Assembly (NCBI GenBank): GCA_963747735.1
Contig: CAVVGE010000008.1
Span: 1 to 64,000 of the forward strand
DNA: 64,000 bases
Direction of reading: 5' to 3'
From: AP-15 sp963747735
GTDB lineage: Bacteria; Pseudomonadota; Alphaproteobacteria; ATCC43930; CGMCC-115725
The translations under genes and the position numbers were made by a program. The notes below the pieces were generated by a model, which worked only from the letters and a program-made list of their open reading frames with translations, did no database searches and was not told where the DNA came from. Numbering within the stretch: position 1 is the stretch's first letter; every line of letters begins with the position of its first letter. Positions 51,794-60,583 of the stretch are shown here, piece after piece.

Positions 51794-53515
51794 TCAAGGT
51801 GCGGCGACGCGGCTGCGGCGGTAAGGCTGATAGCGCGGCGCCCAGATCTTGGCGCGGATCGCCGCTTCGATCTGGTCGGTCTCGACCCCTTGGGTCAGGC
51901 CTTCCCGGTGCGCCTGCAACCCGGTTGCGAGCGCCACCGCAAACGCCACCTCGCGCAGCCCGGTCACCGGCGGCAACAAATTGCCGTCCGGGTGGTCGCG
52001 GGCCGGCGATGCCTCGGCAAGCGCCTTTGCCGCGGCCATAAACATCGTGTCGGTCACCCGCCGCGCCTTTGTCGCGATGACGCCGAGCCCGATCCCGGGG
52101 AAAATGTAGGAATTGTTGGTCTGGTCGACCCGGAGCGTCGACCCGTCGCGGTCGAGCGGCGGAAACGGGCTGCCGGCGCCGATGACCGCTCGACCATCGG
52201 TCCAGGCAAAGAGATCGGCGGGCGTCGCCTCGGCCCGTACGGTCGGGTTCGACAACGGAAAAATCACCGGACGACGGTGGTGCTGTGCCATTGCCCGCAC
52301 GACCGCCTCGGAAAACATGCCCGGCTGGCCGGAGACGCCGATCAGCACGCCGGGCTTTGCATTGTGCACGACATCGAGCAGCGACACCTTGTCCGGATGG
52401 TCGAGCGCCCAGCCGGCAATCGCCGATCTCGGCTGCACAAACGGCAGCTGGAACGGCGCCAAGCCCGGCATGCCTTCGACCAGAAGCCCATCGCGGTCGA
52501 CGAGAAAGAACCGGCCGGCAGCTTCGCGTTCCGAAAGACCGCCCTCGACAATCATCTTCACCAGCAGGCTGGCGATGCCGCAGCCGGCCGATCCCGCCCC
52601 CAAAACCGCGATCCGTTGCTGCGCCAAAGGTTCCCGGGTGACGTTGACCGCCGACAGCAAGGTCCCGGCCGCGACCGCCGCCGTCCCCTGGATATCGTCG
52701 TTGAACGTGCACAGACGGTCGCGATAGCGCTCCAGCAGGCGCGTGGCGTTGTTCTTGGCGAAGTCCTCCCATTGCAACAATACGTGCGGCCAGCGCCGCT
52801 CGATGGCGCCGACCACCGCCTCGACAAATTCGTCGTATTCGTCGCCGCGCACCCGCTCGTGGCGCCAGCCGAGATAAAGCGGGTCGACCAACCGCTCCTC
52901 GTTGTCGGTGCCGGCATCGAGCATGATCGGCAACGTCGTCGCCGGATGGATGCCGCCGCACGCGGTGTAGAGCGCCAATTTGCCGATCGGGATGCCCATG
53001 CCGCCGGCCCCCTGGTCGCCGAGGCCCAGAATGCGCTCGCCATCGGTCAGCACGATCCCCTCGACCCGGTCGAAACGCGGGTTCGCCAGGATCTGCCGGA
53101 GCCGCTCCTTGTGCGGCAGGCTCAAGAACAGACCGCGCGGCTTGCGGAAAAGCTGGCTGAATTGCTGGCAGCCCGCACCCACGGTCGGCGTGTAGACGAT
53201 CGGCAGCAATTCTTCGAGGTTGCGGGTCAACAGCGCAAAAAACAATGTTTCGTTGTTGTCGTGCAATTCGCGCATGAAGGCATAGCGTTCGAGGTCGCTC
53301 TCAAAACGGCGAAGCACCGTCAGCCGCCGTGACACCTGCTCGTCGAGCGTGCCGATATGCGGCGGCAACAGGCCATGCAGCTCGAACAGACTGCGCTCGG
53401 CCTCGGTAAACGCGCTGCCCTTGTTGAGGAGCGGGTCGGAAAGCAGCCCAAAGCCGGAAAGCGGCGTCGTCACGACCCCGCTGTCACTGCCGGCCGACAC
53501 AGAAAAGAGCGGCAT
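51794..53515 (-). CDS. NAD-dependent malic enzyme
   Basis: 573 residues, large-type malic enzyme that decarboxylates malate to pyruvate. Catalytic Tyr in PIVYTPTVGAGCQQF; metal and substrate sites in LGDQGAGGMGIPIGKLALY and TFNDDIQGTAAVAAG; NAD site VLGAGSAGCGIASLL. C-terminal FPGIGLGVIATKARRV is standard. The length and motifs match the MaeA/SfcA (NAD) class. It ends near the MFS gene on the other strand and starts ten bases from the end of the dienelactone hydrolase, so the two are likely co-transcribed. Confidence 0.95.
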   Translation of the reverse strand: MPLFSVSAGSDSGVVTTPLSGFGLLSDPLLNKGSAFTEAERSLFELHGLLPPHIGTLDEQVSRRLTVLRRFESDLERYAFMRELHDNNETLFFALLTRNLEELLPIVYTPTVGAGCQQFSQLFRKPRGLFLSLPHKERLRQILANPRFDRVEGIVLTDGERILGLGDQGAGGMGIPIGKLALYTACGGIHPATTLPIMLDAGTDNEERLVDPLYLGWRHERVRGDEYDEFVEAVVGAIERRWPHVLLQWEDFAKNNATRLLERYRDRLCTFNDDIQGTAAVAAGTLLSAVNVTREPLAQQRIAVLGAGSAGCGIASLLVKMIVEGGLSEREAAGRFFLVDRDGLLVEGMPGLAPFQLPFVQPRSAIAGWALDHPDKVSLLDVVHNAKPGVLIGVSGQPGMFSEAVVRAMAQHHRRPVIFPLSNPTVRAEATPADLFAWTDGRAVIGAGSPFPPLDRDGSTLRVDQTNNSYIFPGIGLGVIATKARRVTDTMFMAAAKALAEASPARDHPDGNLLPPVTGLREVAFAVALATGLQAHREGLTQGVETDQIEAAIRAKIWAPRYQPYRRSRVAAP

Positions 53516-53525
53516 CGTCCGAGCT

Positions 53526-54266
53526 TCAGCCGAGACGGCGACGATAGAGTGCGATCAGCCGCTCCCAATGACGCTCGGCGGCAGGCTTGTCGTAGCACCA
53601 CCGTTGCGGAAATGTGAAGCCGTGATGGACACCCGGATAGAGCTCGATCTCGCCCATGGTCCCGGCACGGCGAAAGAGCCCGCGCAGCTCCTCGACCATC
53701 GCCAAGGGGGCCAGCTCGTCATGCTCGGCACAGGCGATGTAGAGCTCGCCCGCAACCTTGCCGAGCGACAAATGCGGGCTCTCCTCGGCGTCGCTGACAA
53801 GCCAGGTGCCGTAGAACGAGGCAGCGGCGGCGATCCGGTCGGGGTAGCGCGCCGCCGCGGCGAGCGCATAGGGCCCGCTCATGCAATAGCCGTGCGCCCC
53901 GACCGGGCCGGGCTTTGCGGCAGCCTGCTTGCCGATAAAGGCAAGCATCGCCGCGACATCCTGCATCACCGGCGGGATCGTCATCTTGGTCCGGATCGCG
54001 CGCATGCGCTCGCGATCCGGGCTCCCTTGATCGAGCACGGTCGGCCCAAAAAGTGTGTCGCGGCCGGCGCGGTAATAAAGGTTCGGCAGCAGCACATAAT
54101 AGCCGACCGTAGCGAGCCGGCGCGACATGTCGCGCAATTCCTCGCGCACGCCCGGCGCGTCCATCAGCAGCAGCACCGGCGGGAACGGGCCGCCGCGCTC
54201 GGGATGGACGACAAAGGTCTCCATCGCGCCGTCCTTGGTCGGCAGGTCGAGCGTCTGTTCGATCAT
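53526..54266 (-). CDS. Dienelactone hydrolase family protein
   Basis: 246 residues, alpha/beta hydrolase. Nucleophile Cys in AHGYCMSGPYA, Asp in ACAEHDELAPL, His in YPGVHHGFTFP, the complete dienelactone hydrolase triad. Family start TKDGAMETFVVHPE is present. Unlike the tandem hydrolases at 7.8-11.3 kb it keeps the last-position His. Upstream of malic enzyme in a probable operon. Confidence 0.93.
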   Translation of the reverse strand: MIEQTLDLPTKDGAMETFVVHPERGGPFPPVLLLMDAPGVREELRDMSRRLATVGYYVLLPNLYYRAGRDTLFGPTVLDQGSPDRERMRAIRTKMTIPPVMQDVAAMLAFIGKQAAAKPGPVGAHGYCMSGPYALAAAARYPDRIAAAASFYGTWLVSDAEESPHLSLGKVAGELYIACAEHDELAPLAMVEELRGLFRRAGTMGEIELYPGVHHGFTFPQRWCYDKPAAERHWERLIALYRRRLG

Positions 54267-54415
54267 CGGGTTCGCTCCTGCGGCGGGGGAGCGATCCTAT
54301 CAGCGCCGCGTTGCCGTGTCTTTGTGTCTCCTATATTGCGCTAACGGCATGTCGATATTGACATTCTAGTATGAATATGATAATAATGCAAGGATCACTG
54401 TCACCCGGAGGACAC

Positions 54416-55616
54416 ATGGATGCGCGGCCAAAAAATCACTCCTGCGCCGGGAACGAGAACGGCCGGCGGCTGAACGTCAAACCCTATTTCAAGATGGCGC
54501 CGGCGGGTCCGGCGCCGCGGGAAGCCGGAGGCGGCGGCCCGTGGAACGTGCCCGATCTGTGTGCCGCATATAATTGGCCGAACGGTCTCGCCGGCGGTGG
54601 CGTGATCGCGATCGTCGAATTGGGCGGCGGCTGGGTGCCGTCCGATATGGACCGGTTCTTCCGCAATATCGGCCAGCCGCTGCCGAACATCACCGATGTC
54701 TCGGTCGACGGCGCTCGCAACACGCCCGATCCCGCGCCGAACGGCGCCGATGGCGAGGTGGCGCTCGATATCGAGGTCGCGGCGGCGGCTTATTATGCCG
54801 CGACCGGCAAGCCGGCGACGGTCCGCGTCTACTGGGCGCAGGACATTGCCGCCGCGGTCCGGGCTGCGACCGCCGACGGCTGCGACGTGTGCTCGATTTC
54901 GTGGGGCGCCGACGAAGCGGTTTGGGGTGCGGAGGCCGGCAGGGCCATGGAGGAAGCGGCCGCCGCTGCCACCGCGGCCGGGATGGCGGTGCTCGCGGCC
55001 GCCGGCGACAATGATTTCGAGCGATGGCGGGCCGAGCCCGGCGAATGTCGATCTGCCCGCCTCGGCGCCGCACGTGATCGGCTGCGGCGGCACCAGGAAG
55101 ACCCGGTCCGCCGAAACCGTCTGGAACGACAATCCCGGCAACCGGAGCGCCGAGGGCACCGGCGGCGGGTACTCGACCTTGTTCCGGCTGCTGCCGTCAT
55201 GGCAAGCCGGCGCGCCGAACGGGCCGGGGCGAATGGTGCCGGACATCGCCGCCAATGCCGATCCGGTCACCGGCTACAACATCGTCGTGCACGGCGCCGA
55301 GGTCGCGATCGGCGGCACCAGCGCCGTCGCCCCGCTTTATGCCGGCCTGTTCGCCGCGTTCGGCACCAAGCTCGGCTGGATCGCCCCGCAATTGTGGCTG
55401 AACCATCTCTGCTTCAACGATATCAGCCAGGGCGACAACGGCGCCTTTCGCGCCCGCATCGGCCCCGACCCGTGCACCGGCCTCGGCTCGCCGATCGGCA
55501 GCAAGCTCGCTGATCTGCTGACCCATCCGGCGGCGAGCGGCGCCCGCCGGCTGCAGGATCTCGAAGCCGAGAACGAAAGATTGCGGGCGATGATCGCCCA
55601 GCTGGCCGAAAAGTAG
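54416..55616 (+). pseudogene. Sedolisin-like (S53) serine peptidase, frameshifted
   Basis: From ATG 54416 (GGAGG upstream) the frame reads the S53 core: WNVPDLCAAYNWPNGLAGGG, the catalytic Glu/Asp pair in GEVALDIEV, and CSISWGADEAVWG. At 55014-55016 one extra T shifts the frame. The other frame continues with SSDGGPSPANVDLPASAPH, GTGGGYSTLFR, and the Ser motif GGTSAVAPLYAGL, then a C-terminal coiled coil (LQDLEAENERLRAMIAQL) to 55616. No signal peptide is seen. Repairing one base gives a 400-residue S53-type peptidase. Confidence 0.8.
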
Positions 55617-57176
55617 CTATCGTCCGAAGATCAGGACGAGAGCGATCGCCGCCAGCGCCGCCGCGGCGAGCCACAGCGGGATCACCGCGAGATAGGCGCG
55701 CTTGGCCTGCTCGGCGGCATGCGACGCAATGGTTTCGGCGTGCAAAACGACACCATCGCGCGCCATGTCGCCGATCAGCGCGTCGAGGCTGCGCATCAGA
55801 CGCGGCAGCAGCCCGGCGAGCTCGGCCGTGGTCTCCGCCCCTTGGCGCAGCCGCGCCTCGACGCCGCGATTGTCATGCATCCACGCCTCGATCAGTGGCC
55901 GCGCCAAGGTCCAGATATTGACGTCCGGGTCGAGCCGCCGGCCGACCCCTTCGATCAGCACCATGGTTTTTTGCAGCAGCAACAATTGCGGCTGGGTCTC
56001 CATCTCGAACTGCTCGGTTACTTGAAAGAGCTGGGCCAGGAGGCGCGCGATCGAGATTTCCTGCAACGGCCGGCCGAGGATCGGCTCGCCGATCGAGCGG
56101 CACGCCTGGGCGAAGGCGGCGACCGAGAGCCGTGGCGGGACATAGCCGGCGGCGAAATGCACCTCGGCTACCCGCCGGTAATCGCCCGACAAAAAGCCCA
56201 GCAGCATATCGGCCAAATAATAGCGGGTCGTCCGGTCGAGCCGGCCCATGATGCCGAAATCGACGACGACGATGGCGCCGTCATCGACGACGAATAAATT
56301 GCCCGGATGCAGGTCGGCGTGAAAAAAGCCGTCGCGGAACACTTGGTTGAAAAACGCGCCGGCCGCGTTGGCGAGAACCGTATCGAGGCTATAGCCGGCG
56401 GCGAGGATCGCAGCACGGTCGTCGACCCGGATCCCGCTGATCCGCTCCAGGGTCAAGACGGTGCGGCCGGTGCGCAGCCAATCGACCTCGGGCACCCGAA
56501 AACCGGGGTCGCCGGCGAAATTCTCGGCCAGCTCGGAGGCGGCAGCGGCCTCGAAACGCAAATCCATCTCGAAGCGCACGACATCGGCCAAGGTTTCCAC
56601 GACCTCGACCGGCCGCAACCGCCGCAGCCCCGGCTGCAGCCGCTCGATCCAGCCGGCGAGCCACAGGAAGAGATCGAGGTCGCGGCCAAAGGCGCGAGCA
56701 ATCCCCGGCCGCAACACCTTGACGGCGACCTCGCGGCCCTCGGCGGTCCGCGCGAAATGGACCTGCGCAATCGAGGCGGCGGCTGCCGGCACCTCGTCGA
56801 ACGACGCGTACAGCGTCGTCAACGGCCGCGCCAGCTCGGCCTCGATCAGCGCCTGCGCCTCGGCTCCCGGAAAGGGCGGCAGGCGGTCCTGCAAGGCCGC
56901 GAGATCGGCGGTGATCTCCTCGCCGAGAAGGTCGGTCCGAGTTGACAGCAGCTGGCCGAGCTTGATCCAGCTCGGCCCCAGCTCGGCACAGGCGGCGGCG
57001 AGCCGCTGGCCTGGGCGCAATGCGCCGATGCCGCGGCGACGGCGCACAAACAACCCGGCAAAGCGAACATAAGCGCCGATCGTCGGGATGTCGTAGAAGA
57101 GGAAGAGCGCGTCGTGGCGCGCCAGGATCAGCGCGATGCCGAAGAGCCGTGCGAGGTTTCGCGCACCTCGCAGCAG
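55617..57176 (-). CDS. ubiB: UbiB-family atypical kinase/ATPase (ubiquinone biosynthesis)
   Basis: About 519 residues. KxGQ motif SWIKLGQLLSTRTDLLGEE, Ala-rich loop AAAASIAQVHFA, HADLHPGNLF, and VVDFGIMGRLD are diagnostic; two C-terminal transmembrane helices end the protein. It supports coenzyme Q assembly. The N-terminal family sequence (NLARLFGIALILARHDALFL) extends upstream of the only TTG (57053) to about 57176, where no ATG, GTG or TTG lies in frame; CTG at 57176 or 57173 may start it, or an indel has occurred. Downstream of ubiE by about 20 bases. Confidence 0.85.
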   Translation of the reverse strand: MLRGARNLARLFGIALILARHDALFLFYDIPTIGAYVRFAGLFVRRRRGIGALRPGQRLAAACAELGPSWIKLGQLLSTRTDLLGEEITADLAALQDRLPPFPGAEAQALIEAELARPLTTLYASFDEVPAAAASIAQVHFARTAEGREVAVKVLRPGIARAFGRDLDLFLWLAGWIERLQPGLRRLRPVEVVETLADVVRFEMDLRFEAAAASELAENFAGDPGFRVPEVDWLRTGRTVLTLERISGIRVDDRAAILAAGYSLDTVLANAAGAFFNQVFRDGFFHADLHPGNLFVVDDGAIVVVDFGIMGRLDRTTRYYLADMLLGFLSGDYRRVAEVHFAAGYVPPRLSVAAFAQACRSIGEPILGRPLQEISIARLLAQLFQVTEQFEMETQPQLLLLQKTMVLIEGVGRRLDPDVNIWTLARPLIEAWMHDNRGVEARLRQGAETTAELAGLLPRLMRSLDALIGDMARDGVVLHAETIASHAAEQAKRAYLAVIPLWLAAAALAAIALVLIFGR

Positions 57177-57198
57177 CCCAAAACCGCGCCGCGCCGGT

Positions 57199-57948
57199 TC
57201 AGAGCCGCCAGGCCGAATGGAGCGCAGCGATGCCCCCCGTGAGGTTGCGAAACCTCACCTGATCGAGCCCGGCCTCGGCGATCATGCGGCTCAGCTCCCC
57301 CTGCCGCGGAAAGCCGCGAATGCTCTCGACGAGATAACGGTAGGCCTCGCGGTCGCCGGCGACGACCTGCCCGAGCAACGGCACGATCCGAAAGCTGTAG
57401 AGGTCGTAGAAAGGCTGGAGCAGCGGTGCGACCTCAGGGGTGAATTCAAGGCACAAAAAGCGCCCGCCCGGTTTCAGCACGCGCCGCGCCTCGGCGAGGG
57501 CCGCTTCGATATGGGTGACGTTGCGCAGCCCGAAGGCAACAGTATAGAGGTCGGTGCTGCGGTCGCGCGCCGGCAGCTTTTCGGCATCGGCGCAGACCCA
57601 TTCGATGCCGGCGAGGATGCCGCGGTCGATCGCACGGGCGCGCCCGACCGCGAGCATCCGCTCGTTGACGTCGCAAACCAGCACCCCGCCCTTTGTCGGC
57701 GCGTCCGCCGGCATCAGCCGCGGCAGCGCGCGCACGGCGATGTCGCCGGTGCCCCCGGCCACGTCGATCAGGCGCTGGCCGGCGCGCGGCTTCAGCCAGG
57801 CCACCATCTCGGCCTTCCACCAGCGGTGAATGCCGCCGCTCATCAGATCGTTCATCAGATCGTAGCGCGGCGCGACACTGTCGAAGATGCCGCGCACCAA
57901 GGACGCCCGATCGTCGTTTGCGCGAGCGCTTGTCTCTTCCCCGTTCAT
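57199..57948 (-). CDS. ubiE: Demethylmenaquinone/2-polyprenyl-benzoquinol methyltransferase
   Basis: 249 residues. SAM-dependent C-methyltransferase of ubiquinone synthesis. Motif I LIDVAGGTGDIAVRA, FDSVAPRYDLMNDLMSGGIHR, and the family ending GGIAALHSAWRL. The pattern AFGLRNVTHIEAALAEARRVLKPGG is UbiE-specific. ATG 57948 is used; an ATG at 57987 gives 13 more residues with no better ribosome site. Operon with ubiB, divergent from mutM. Confidence 0.95.
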   Translation of the reverse strand: MNGEETSARANDDRASLVRGIFDSVAPRYDLMNDLMSGGIHRWWKAEMVAWLKPRAGQRLIDVAGGTGDIAVRALPRLMPADAPTKGGVLVCDVNERMLAVGRARAIDRGILAGIEWVCADAEKLPARDRSTDLYTVAFGLRNVTHIEAALAEARRVLKPGGRFLCLEFTPEVAPLLQPFYDLYSFRIVPLLGQVVAGDREAYRYLVESIRGFPRQGELSRMIAEAGLDQVRFRNLTGGIAALHSAWRL

Positions 57949-58022
57949 CGGGCAGCAAGATACCCTAGGGAGGGCCGCACGCGCCATGTTGCGGTCGAGG
58001 CGAGCGGAAAGTCACGTCGCGC

Positions 58023-58850
58023 ATGCCCGAGCTGCCCGAAGTCGAGACCGTCCGGCGCGGCCTTGCCTTGAAAATCAGCGGCCGGACGATCCTCAGGGCC
58101 GAGCTGCGCCGGCAGGACTTGAGGCGGCCGTTTCCGCCCGACCTGGCGCGGCGGCTCGACGGGGCGCGGATCGGCGCCCTTGCCCGCCGCGGCAAATACA
58201 TCCTGATCGAACTCGACACCGACGGCCTGCTGCTCTTGCATCTCGGCATGTCGGGGCGGGTCACCGCCGGCAACGCAGAGGAGCCCGCGGCACCACACGA
58301 CCACGTCCTATTGACCCTCGACGACGGCACGGTTGTCAGGTTCAACGACGCGCGCCGGTTCGGCACGCTCGATTACCTGAAACGGGGCGAGGAGAGGCAC
58401 CACCCGCTCCTCGCCGGGCTCGGGCCCGAGCCCCTGGAGCCCGGCTTCGACGGCGCCTATCTCGCCACCCGGCTCGCCGGCAAATTGACCCCGCTCAAAG
58501 CGGCGCTGCTCGACCAGCGGGTCGTCGCCGGCCTCGGCAACATCTATGTCTGCGAGGCGCTGTACCGCGCGCGACTGTCGCCGCGCCGGCTCGCCGGATC
58601 GGTCGGAAGCGGCCGGGCCGAGCGTCTGGCGGCGGCGATCCGGGCGGTCCTGACCGAGGCGATCGAGGCCGGCGGGTCGTCCTTGCGCGACTATGTCCAG
58701 GTCGACGGCGAGCTCGGCTATTTCCAGCACCGCTGGGCGGTCTACGGCCACGAAGGCGAGCCCTGCCCCGGCTGCGACTGCGCCGAAGGCGTGCGCCGCA
58801 TCGTCCAATCTGGCCGATCGACCTTCTTCTGCGCCAAACGCCAGCGCTAG
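58023..58850 (+). CDS. mutM: Formamidopyrimidine-DNA glycosylase
   Basis: 275 residues. Excises 8-oxoguanine opposite C. Catalytic N-terminus PELPEVE (Pro1, Glu2) and Lys in ARRGKYILIEL are intact, as are LHLGMSG, NDARRFGTLDY and GLGNIYVCEALYRA. The C-terminal zinc finger is altered: CPGCDC opens normally, but the last pair reads FFCAKRQR instead of CxxC, so the fourth Cys is Arg. The spare Cys in CDC might replace it. Divergent from ubiE, upstream of an enoyl-CoA hydratase by 11 bases. Confidence 0.95.
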   Translation: MPELPEVETVRRGLALKISGRTILRAELRRQDLRRPFPPDLARRLDGARIGALARRGKYILIELDTDGLLLLHLGMSGRVTAGNAEEPAAPHDHVLLTLDDGTVVRFNDARRFGTLDYLKRGEERHHPLLAGLGPEPLEPGFDGAYLATRLAGKLTPLKAALLDQRVVAGLGNIYVCEALYRARLSPRRLAGSVGSGRAERLAAAIRAVLTEAIEAGGSSLRDYVQVDGELGYFQHRWAVYGHEGEPCPGCDCAEGVRRIVQSGRSTFFCAKRQR

Positions 58851-58861
58851 AAAGGAAAAAC

Positions 58862-59650
58862 ATGAGCGACACCAGCGATCACCCGACTGTTCTCGTCGAG
58901 CGCCGCGGCGCGGTCGGCGTCGTCAGCTTGAACCGCCCGCAGGCGTTGAATGCGCTGAACGCGGCGCTGATCGGCGAATTGGCCGCGGCTTTGGACGACC
59001 TCGAGGCAGACGACGGGATCGGTGCCATCGTTCTTACCGGCAACGACAAGGCCTTTGCCGCCGGCGCCGACGTCAAGGAGATGATTCCAAAGAGCTATCC
59101 CGAAATCTATCTCGAGGACTTTATCACCCGCGGCTGGGAGCGGGTCGCGCAATGCCGCAAGCCGGTGATCGCGGCGGTGGCCGGGTTTGCGCTCGGCGGC
59201 GGCTGCGAGATCGCGATGATGTGCGACATCGTCGTCGCCGCCGACACCGCGCGGTTCGGCCAGCCCGAGATCAAGCTCGGCACGATGCCGGGTGCGGGCG
59301 GAACCCAGCGCCTGCCGCGCTTTGTCGGCAAGGCAAAGGCGATGGATCTGTGCCTGACCGGGCGGATGATGGACGCCGCCGAAGCCGAGCGCGCCGGGCT
59401 CGTCAGCCGCATCGTGCCGGCCGCCGACCTGCTGCCGACCGCGATCAAGATCGGCGAAGAGATCGCCGCCATGTCGCGGCCGATCGCCATGATGGTCAAG
59501 GAAGCGGTCAACCGCGCCTATGAGACGACGCTCTCCGAAGGCGTGCGCTTCGAGCGCCGCGTCTTCCACGCGACCTTCGCCACCCAAGACCGCAAGGAAG
59601 GGATGGAAGCCTTTATCGAAAAGCGCCCCCCCGCCTTCCGCAACCGCTGA
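58862..59650 (+). CDS. Enoyl-CoA hydratase
   Basis: 262-residue crotonase. Oxyanion hole AAGADVKEM and FALGGGCEIAMM; both catalytic Glu are present (GGCE and FGQPEIKLGTMPGAGGTQRL). C-terminal segment KEAVNRAYETTLSEG, RRVFHATFATQDRKEGM is that of true hydratases. AAGGAAAAA precedes the ATG. Likely beta-oxidation. Probably co-transcribed with mutM. Confidence 0.95.
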   Translation: MSDTSDHPTVLVERRGAVGVVSLNRPQALNALNAALIGELAAALDDLEADDGIGAIVLTGNDKAFAAGADVKEMIPKSYPEIYLEDFITRGWERVAQCRKPVIAAVAGFALGGGCEIAMMCDIVVAADTARFGQPEIKLGTMPGAGGTQRLPRFVGKAKAMDLCLTGRMMDAAEAERAGLVSRIVPAADLLPTAIKIGEEIAAMSRPIAMMVKEAVNRAYETTLSEGVRFERRVFHATFATQDRKEGMEAFIEKRPPAFRNR

Positions 59651-59735
59651 CCAGGCTCGATCGAGACCGAGGGCTCGCAGTCGATTCATCGCCGTTCCGT
59701 TCGGGCAGAAGCGGTCTCACTATATCTTAGGGCAT

Positions 59736-60167
59736 ATGGATGATCGTATGGAGAGAGACATGGCGATCCGACCACAGGATGTGAAATCTCCGAGAGAGCA
59801 CTGGCTCTTAATCGACGTTTTGGTCGAGAAGACCGATTGGTCGGTCGCACTTGGTGAATGGGACGGAAGACGAGTTTTGGCGATGCGCTGGAACGGCGAC
59901 GATGAACGCCCGAAGGGTAATCCGGTCTCACACGGCGTCCCTACTTGGTTTGTCCTGCCCGACGAATTCACTGATTTGCTGCTCGGCTCTCCGATTGTGC
60001 CCTCTGGCAAGGCTCATTTTGCACGGACTTGCCTGCGCCGCGGTGGTGAGGAGCCGGCCGCGGGCGCATGCCGCGCGGATCTCGAGGCGCTGAATGCACA
60101 GATAACTGATGAGAATTGGCATCCGGAGGTCGGCACCGGCTTGGCGGTAGCGCGCGAGTTCAGTTGA
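59736..60167 (+). CDS. Chimeric hypothetical protein with a MazE-like tail
   Basis: 143 residues, start ATG 59736 or 59748. The N-terminal 100 residues (HWLLIDVLVEKTDWSVALGE and so on) match no family I recognise and are lower in G+C than neighbours. The last 28 residues, ALNAQITDENWHPEVGTGLA-VAREFS, look like the toxin-binding tail of MazE antitoxins (LxxITPENRHxEVDxGxxVGxE). The stop overlaps the mazF start as TTGA. It may be a deletion fusion that kept only the antitoxin tail. Confidence 0.55.
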   Translation: MDDRMERDMAIRPQDVKSPREHWLLIDVLVEKTDWSVALGEWDGRRVLAMRWNGDDERPKGNPVSHGVPTWFVLPDEFTDLLLGSPIVPSGKAHFARTCLRRGGEEPAAGACRADLEALNAQITDENWHPEVGTGLAVAREFS

Positions 60168-60511
60168 AAACCGCGCCGCACTGTCCTGATGTGGGCGATA
60201 TCGTGTGGATCGACCTCGACCCACAATAGGGACGGGAGCAGCGTGGACGGCGCCCCGCGCTGGTTTTGACGCCCCGGAGATATAACCTATTAGCAGAGCT
60301 TTGCGTTCTTTGTCCTATAACCAACCAGCAAAAGGGCTATCCTTCTGAGATTGCGATACCGCACAGAAATCCAGTTACCGGCGTGGTATTGGGGGATCAG
60401 GTAAAAAGCCTTTCCTGGCGGAGCAGGAACGCCGAATTTCTGTGTCGCGCGCCGCCTGGTGTCTTGAGCTAGACCAAGCACAGAATCGCGACGCTATTGC
60501 AGTTTCCTTGA
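60164..60511 (+). pseudogene. MazF/PemK toxin with two in-frame stops
   Basis: Reading from the TTG at 60164 gives a MazF toxin in one frame: PDVGDIVWIDLDPQ, stop, GREQRGRRPALVLTPRRYN, CPITNQQKGYPSEIAIP, GVVLGDQVKSLSWRSRNAEF, then CRAPPGVLS, stop, TKHRIATLLQF. Two amber codons interrupt an otherwise complete 115-codon sequence. The G+C is lower than around it. Dead toxin of a MazEF module. Confidence 0.8.
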
Positions 60512-60583
60512 CGGTCGTTCTGATCCGGTAGTAGCTTCGGGGTCCTGTTCGGCGGGAATTCCCTGGTAGATCGAAGCGAGGGC

